Assembly (NCBI RefSeq): GCF_000209165.1
Contig: NC_009042.1
Span: 992,001 to 1,056,000 of the forward strand
Direction: 5' to 3'
DNA length: 64,000 nucleotides
From: Scheffersomyces stipitis CBS 6054
Taxonomy: Eukaryota > Ascomycota > Pichiomycetes > Serinales > Debaryomycetaceae
Shown in pieces: positions 60,506 through 64,000 of the stretch (its first letter is position 1; every line of letters starts with the position of its first letter). The notes beneath the pieces are model-generated. The model was not told where the DNA came from, ran no database searches, and worked only from the letters and a program-made list of their open reading frames with translations. The translations under genes and the position numbers were made by a program.

Positions 60506-61217
60506 TATTAGAGGCAATCTTGACTTCTTGTAACTTATTGTTAATTTGTTCTAACAAAACCAGGTTCTTTGGGATATGAACCAGATATCGAGTGGTATTT
60601 GTAGATGCTGCTGATTTAGAAAATCGATGGTGAAAAGTTTGTACTTGTTGGTATGAGTCAATTTGGTTCAGTAAGGGAAATATTTCAGTAACCGATTATG
60701 AGTCTGGGGTTGGATTTCGGTTATCGAAGGAAAAAAAGAGCATAAGCCAAATCTGAAAAGAGTAATAGAGAGATGACTAGGAACCAGATCGAAACGCCGG
60801 TATCGGAGCGGAACAATATGTCCTAGTTTCTATATTGGCATGGTTTATGGAATGTTGTGAGTCAATCTAGAGACACCTACTTGTTTCTGGAATTTCATTC
60901 ATTTATATCTTTGTAGACTGAATTGATTTTACTGGGAACGAGGAATTGTTAGGGAGCGATATACAACCAGATAACCATGAGAATTCTAATATAGTATCAT
61001 TTAGAAACGAGATAAGGGATAAGAATAAATGCATTTGGATAATCAGATAAAGGTAGAATAAGTTCCCTTTCCTTATTCTCCTATACTCTATTTGAAAATT
61101 TGTTATTCATATTTGCAAATATTTTTCGTTTTTCACACAATTCTTCCAGAAATCTACTATTCTTACATTATTCTCTTCTTTGCCTTTAATTGTATTAACT
61201 ACTCTTTCTAACCCAGT
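60506..61217. other. BAT promoter / PRE3 3' region
   Basis: 712 bp AT-rich spacer between two minus-strand genes. No gene or RNA seen. I could not find a clear Leu3-type CCGGNNCCGG site. Confidence 0.5.
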
Positions 61218-61871
61218 CTACTTCTGGTACTCGTCAGGATAAAAGATCAATCTCTCTACACCTTTCTCGGTCAACACAACCATTCTGATGACACCACCAG
61301 AAGAACCGTCCCACTTAATGGCTTCTGACAATGCAGTCTTGATGAATTCAACGGTCTCATCCTGTTCCATGTCATGCTTGAAGTGCTCGTTACACCAACC
61401 GTAGATGAACGTCGATCCCGAACCAGCAATGGCATAGTCTTGTTTATGTATGGAGCCTCCAATAGGAATCAGATATACACTACCCTTATTCTTTTTGTCG
61501 TACCCAGCACAGATGATACCAGCCGTCAAATTGTCCTTGTTGTTGTAGCACAACTCCTGGAAGACATTGGCTGCTACTTGTGTAGTAGGCTTCTCGTCAT
61601 TCGGCAATTGTGAAGCGTAAATCTGGAGATAGTATTTGACAATATCTGCAACAGCCTGAGTGTCAGCAGCAGAACCAGAACGACAGCAATATATGGTGTC
61701 ATGGATCTGGGTCAATTTGTCTGTGACTCTATTGGCAATGTACGAGCCAGTGGTTGTTCTGGAATCGGCGCCCAATATGACTCCGTCCTTGAACTTGACA
61801 GCCATAATGGACGTACCCAAATTAACTTCACCCTTTTTCAAGTGATTGATATCAACAGAAATGCCATTCAT
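61218..61871 (-). CDS. PRE3: Proteasome subunit beta-1 (caspase-like activity)
   Basis: 217-residue active beta subunit of the 20S proteasome. The start MNGISVDINHLKKGEVNLG is the propeptide, cleaved before Thr20 (LG|TSIM) to expose the catalytic N-terminal threonine. In mature numbering Asp17, Lys33 (VTDK) and Arg45 (CCRSGS), which sets the post-acidic specificity, are all in place. GSGSTFIYG and KWDGSSGGVIRMVVLT-x-x-GVERLIFYPDEY match yeast Pre3 almost residue for residue, and length is the same (215). No intron. ATG at 61869-61871. It is divergent from the cyclophilin gene. Confidence 0.98.
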   Translation of the reverse strand: MNGISVDINHLKKGEVNLGTSIMAVKFKDGVILGADSRTTTGSYIANRVTDKLTQIHDTIYCCRSGSAADTQAVADIVKYYLQIYASQLPNDEKPTTQVAANVFQELCYNNKDNLTAGIICAGYDKKNKGSVYLIPIGGSIHKQDYAIAGSGSTFIYGWCNEHFKHDMEQDETVEFIKTALSEAIKWDGSSGGVIRMVVLTEKGVERLIFYPDEYQK

Positions 61872-62959
61872 CTTGATGCTTTGTTGAATTTATACAATTG
61901 ATGTGATTATGATATGAAGTAGTTATTATAGAATTCTATGACAATTTCTATGGATTCCAATCCAGAGTATTGAGTAAGTTTTCAATGATTTGAAAAAGAG
62001 CTTTATCACTAATCAAAAGAGCAACAAAATGATAACAGAAAGACGAATTGATCCGTTATTCCGTGTGATTTGTTCAACTGAATATATATCCCACTATGAC
62101 TAGGATATAGAGGCTCTGGATACGTTTCTGTGCCAATTGAAGAACAAGACTCAATGGTAATAGCGAAACAGAATTGCCACTATTTCGAACGGAGATTTAT
62201 TGTCTAGTCACATGATGATATTCACCTGACCATATTCACCTGACAATGTGCACATGACTTTGTTTCCTCTGCGTATGAAATAGCCGCCCGGTACACGCTA
62301 AATTCTCTCCTACATAATACTAAAATATTTAAGTACACAAACACGACTATTTTTTAACGAACATTTATTAGCCGCTGACAATTTTGTACACAGAAATCAA
62401 GCCCTATTTTGGCTGGGGGTGCCATTTTCCTTTAAGGCGTAGGACGTGGTCGAGTTGTTTTTGTGCCCAAGGGTTCCGTAGCATTGTTTCTCTGGAATAT
62501 GGACCTCCACATCTGATCTGGGCTCTGTCTGAACACGCTATAAGTCTATAAATAGTAGGCGGCTTAGGTTAGATACGACTCACGTAATCTTTTTTCTTGA
62601 GGGTTTTGATTTATTTGTTTCACTAAGGCGATATTAGCGAGCCCTAGTATTATATAAGACATCCGCTTACGCTCCCACTCCCACATTTCCATTGTTGGGT
62701 ACTTTCTTCTCGTACTTTGCTGTCACTTCAGTTCCACATCATAGCTTTTTGATTCTCCTATCGTTGCTGATTCGGTATATCTGTCATTAACCGTATAATC
62801 CACGCTTACCAGTGAAGTCTTGCGTACCACTACTAATTGATTTGTATCCAGCTAAAACAATTATATCATCACTATCTTTATTTGCTCTGCGTTTCGATCT
62901 AGCTAACCACTCACTGGTAGTATACTTATTGACTTATATTGACCACATATCATTTCATT
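61872..62959. other. Divergent promoter PRE3 / cyclophilin
   Basis: 1.1 kb between two start codons. Contains TTGCCAC (62174-62180), a partial match to the proteasome (Rpn4) element, a 14-bp direct repeat of ATATTCACCTGAC (62218-62244), and TATATAAG (62651-62658) about 300 bp upstream of the cyclophilin ATG. No gene seen. Confidence 0.5.
62218..62244. repeat. Tandem pair of ATATTCACCTGAC
   Basis: Two exact 13-bp copies with one base between them (14-bp period), in the PRE3/cyclophilin divergent promoter. Confidence 0.7.
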
Positions 62960-63838
62960 ATGTTATTCTTACAGACCTTCCTTCTTTTCATTACCATTTC
63001 CCTTGCGGCGCTCATTCCCCAGTCGGGCCAGGCAAAAGATGAGCTCACAGAACAGGAGCTCCAGTATCTTGAAGACGATCCCACCATTACGCACAAGGTG
63101 ACGTTTCAATTTTCACAGAAGGAAGAACCGGATTCGCCTGATTCAAAGATATTGGGAGAAATCACAATGGGAATGTTTGGCAAGACAGTCCCTAAGACAG
63201 TTTTCAACTTTGTTAAATTAGCCAACATGACTCACGGCTATGGCTACGAGCGCGTTTTATTCCATAGAATCATTCAGAACTTCATGATCCAGGGAGGTGA
63301 CTTCCAGTTTGGTGACGGCAGAGGGGGCCACTCTATATTCGAAAAGGGTAAGTTCAAGGATGAGAACTTCGAGATCAACCATAACAAGAAGGGCAGAGTC
63401 TCAATGGCCAACGCTGGGAAGGATACCAATGGCTCTCAGTTTTTCATCACCAACACTGATGATTGCACCTTCTTAGACGGAAAGCATGTCGTTTTCGGCC
63501 AAGTGATTGGAGGATTCGACACATTGGCAGCAGTTTCTGCCGTAAAGACCAACGACAAAAACAGACCACTTCTCGATTTGTTCATTAGTAACATCAAAAT
63601 ACAAACCTTGAGTAGCCAACGACAATCTGGACCTAAACCTGTGGTGCCTACTCTGACCAAACCTCAAACTATGGTTAGTGATCCAAATGCTAAGTATACT
63701 GAAGTGATATCCGAACCTAGTCCCAACTACATCTACTTGATCGTCGTGATCTTAGTGGTAGTGATATGGTTTGCCTACTCCAAGAGTTCGTACAAGAAGA
63801 ATGCCATCACTGACATCAAGGACTCTGGTATATTTTAG
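62960..63838 (+). CDS. Membrane-anchored secretory cyclophilin (Cpr4/Cpr8-like)
   Basis: 292-residue peptidyl-prolyl isomerase. A signal peptide (MLFLQTFLLFITISLAAL) leads to the cyclophilin domain (about residues 30-215) with FHRIIQNFMIQGGDF (catalytic Arg103), GDGRGGHSIF, SMANAG-x-x-TNGSQFFIT and LDGKHVVFGQV. A C-terminal TM helix at about 258-273 (YLIVVILVVVIWFAYS) and a short basic tail follow, as in S. cerevisiae Cpr4 and Cpr8; a secretory-pathway or vacuolar location is therefore likely. The residue equal to CypA Trp121 is Phe171. The frame extends to a TTG at 62939, but the first ATG is 62960. It ends at TAG 63836-63838. Confidence 0.92.
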   Translation: MLFLQTFLLFITISLAALIPQSGQAKDELTEQELQYLEDDPTITHKVTFQFSQKEEPDSPDSKILGEITMGMFGKTVPKTVFNFVKLANMTHGYGYERVLFHRIIQNFMIQGGDFQFGDGRGGHSIFEKGKFKDENFEINHNKKGRVSMANAGKDTNGSQFFITNTDDCTFLDGKHVVFGQVIGGFDTLAAVSAVKTNDKNRPLLDLFISNIKIQTLSSQRQSGPKPVVPTLTKPQTMVSDPNAKYTEVISEPSPNYIYLIVVILVVVIWFAYSKSSYKKNAITDIKDSGIF

Positions 63839-64000
63839 AGGCTATGAATATATATAAAGAGATTAAGCTCTTGTACTTGTAGAGTTATACAGAGATTTTT
63901 TGTCCACACTTTTTTTAAGCAGATTGCTACAATGAAGTGTCATTGTGAAATCGAAATTGGAGTTCACAAACGAGAACGAATTCTGGGGAAGAGTGATTGA
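63839..64000. other. Cyclophilin 3' flank
   Basis: AT-rich 162 bp up to the window edge. No feature supported. Confidence 0.5.

Overview
This is a nuclear chromosome segment from a budding yeast. Genes are mostly intronless and separated by AT-rich spacers, and their products are closest to those of Candida/Debaryomyces/Scheffersomyces-type yeasts. Direct support for the CTG-Ser clade comes from the partial SEC13 gene: a CTG codon (219-221) falls where yeast and human Sec13 have an invariant serine. Proteins should therefore be translated with CTG as Ser (table 12). An ALS-family adhesin fits the same clade. The exact species cannot be read from this window; Scheffersomyces stipitis or a relative is my guess.

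Layout. 0-7 kb: 3' end of SEC13, then PNP1 (purine nucleoside phosphorylase), IBA57-like Fe/S maturation factor and a YAT2-type carnitine acetyltransferase homologue that lacks the catalytic histidine, all on the minus strand. 7.6 kb: one tRNA-Glu(UUC). 8.7-18.7 kb: 5-oxoprolinase, a LETM1-like mitochondrial membrane protein and the checkpoint kinase RAD53. 18.7-23.4 kb: 4.7 kb without a convincing gene, leading into a giant ALS-type GPI-anchored adhesin (23.4-29.2 kb) with 35 tandem 36/39-residue repeats. 30-37 kb: a DAL5-like permease and two tandem PTR2-type peptide transporters. 38.9-41.7 kb: MEU1 divergent from an unrecognised mitochondrial protein. 42-51.6 kb: DGA1-type acyltransferase, ORC3, an acidic single-pass membrane protein and an MNN1-family mannosyltransferase. 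53.6-60.5 kb: GAP1-type amino-acid permease, a PhzF-family protein and a branched-chain aminotransferase. 61-64 kb: proteasome subunit PRE3 divergent from a membrane-anchored secretory-pathway cyclophilin.

Themes. Several genes serve nitrogen or sulfur acquisition and recycling: OXP1, DAL5-like, two PTR2s, GAP1, BAT, PNP1 and MEU1. GATAA(G) motifs occur upstream of the DAL5-like and GAP1-type genes, consistent with nitrogen-catabolite control. The octamer TCACGTGA (a Cbf1/bHLH-type site) occurs eight times, seven of them outside genes, against about one expected by chance.

Most of the window is ordinary yeast housekeeping sequence. The parts that deserve attention are the adhesin repeat array with its internal duplications, the apparently catalytically dead Yat2 homologue, patchy near-identity between the two PTR2 paralogues, a possible non-AUG mitochondrial leader on MEU1, and the TCACGTGA enrichment. 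I saw no CRISPR array, intact transposon, rRNA or viral element.
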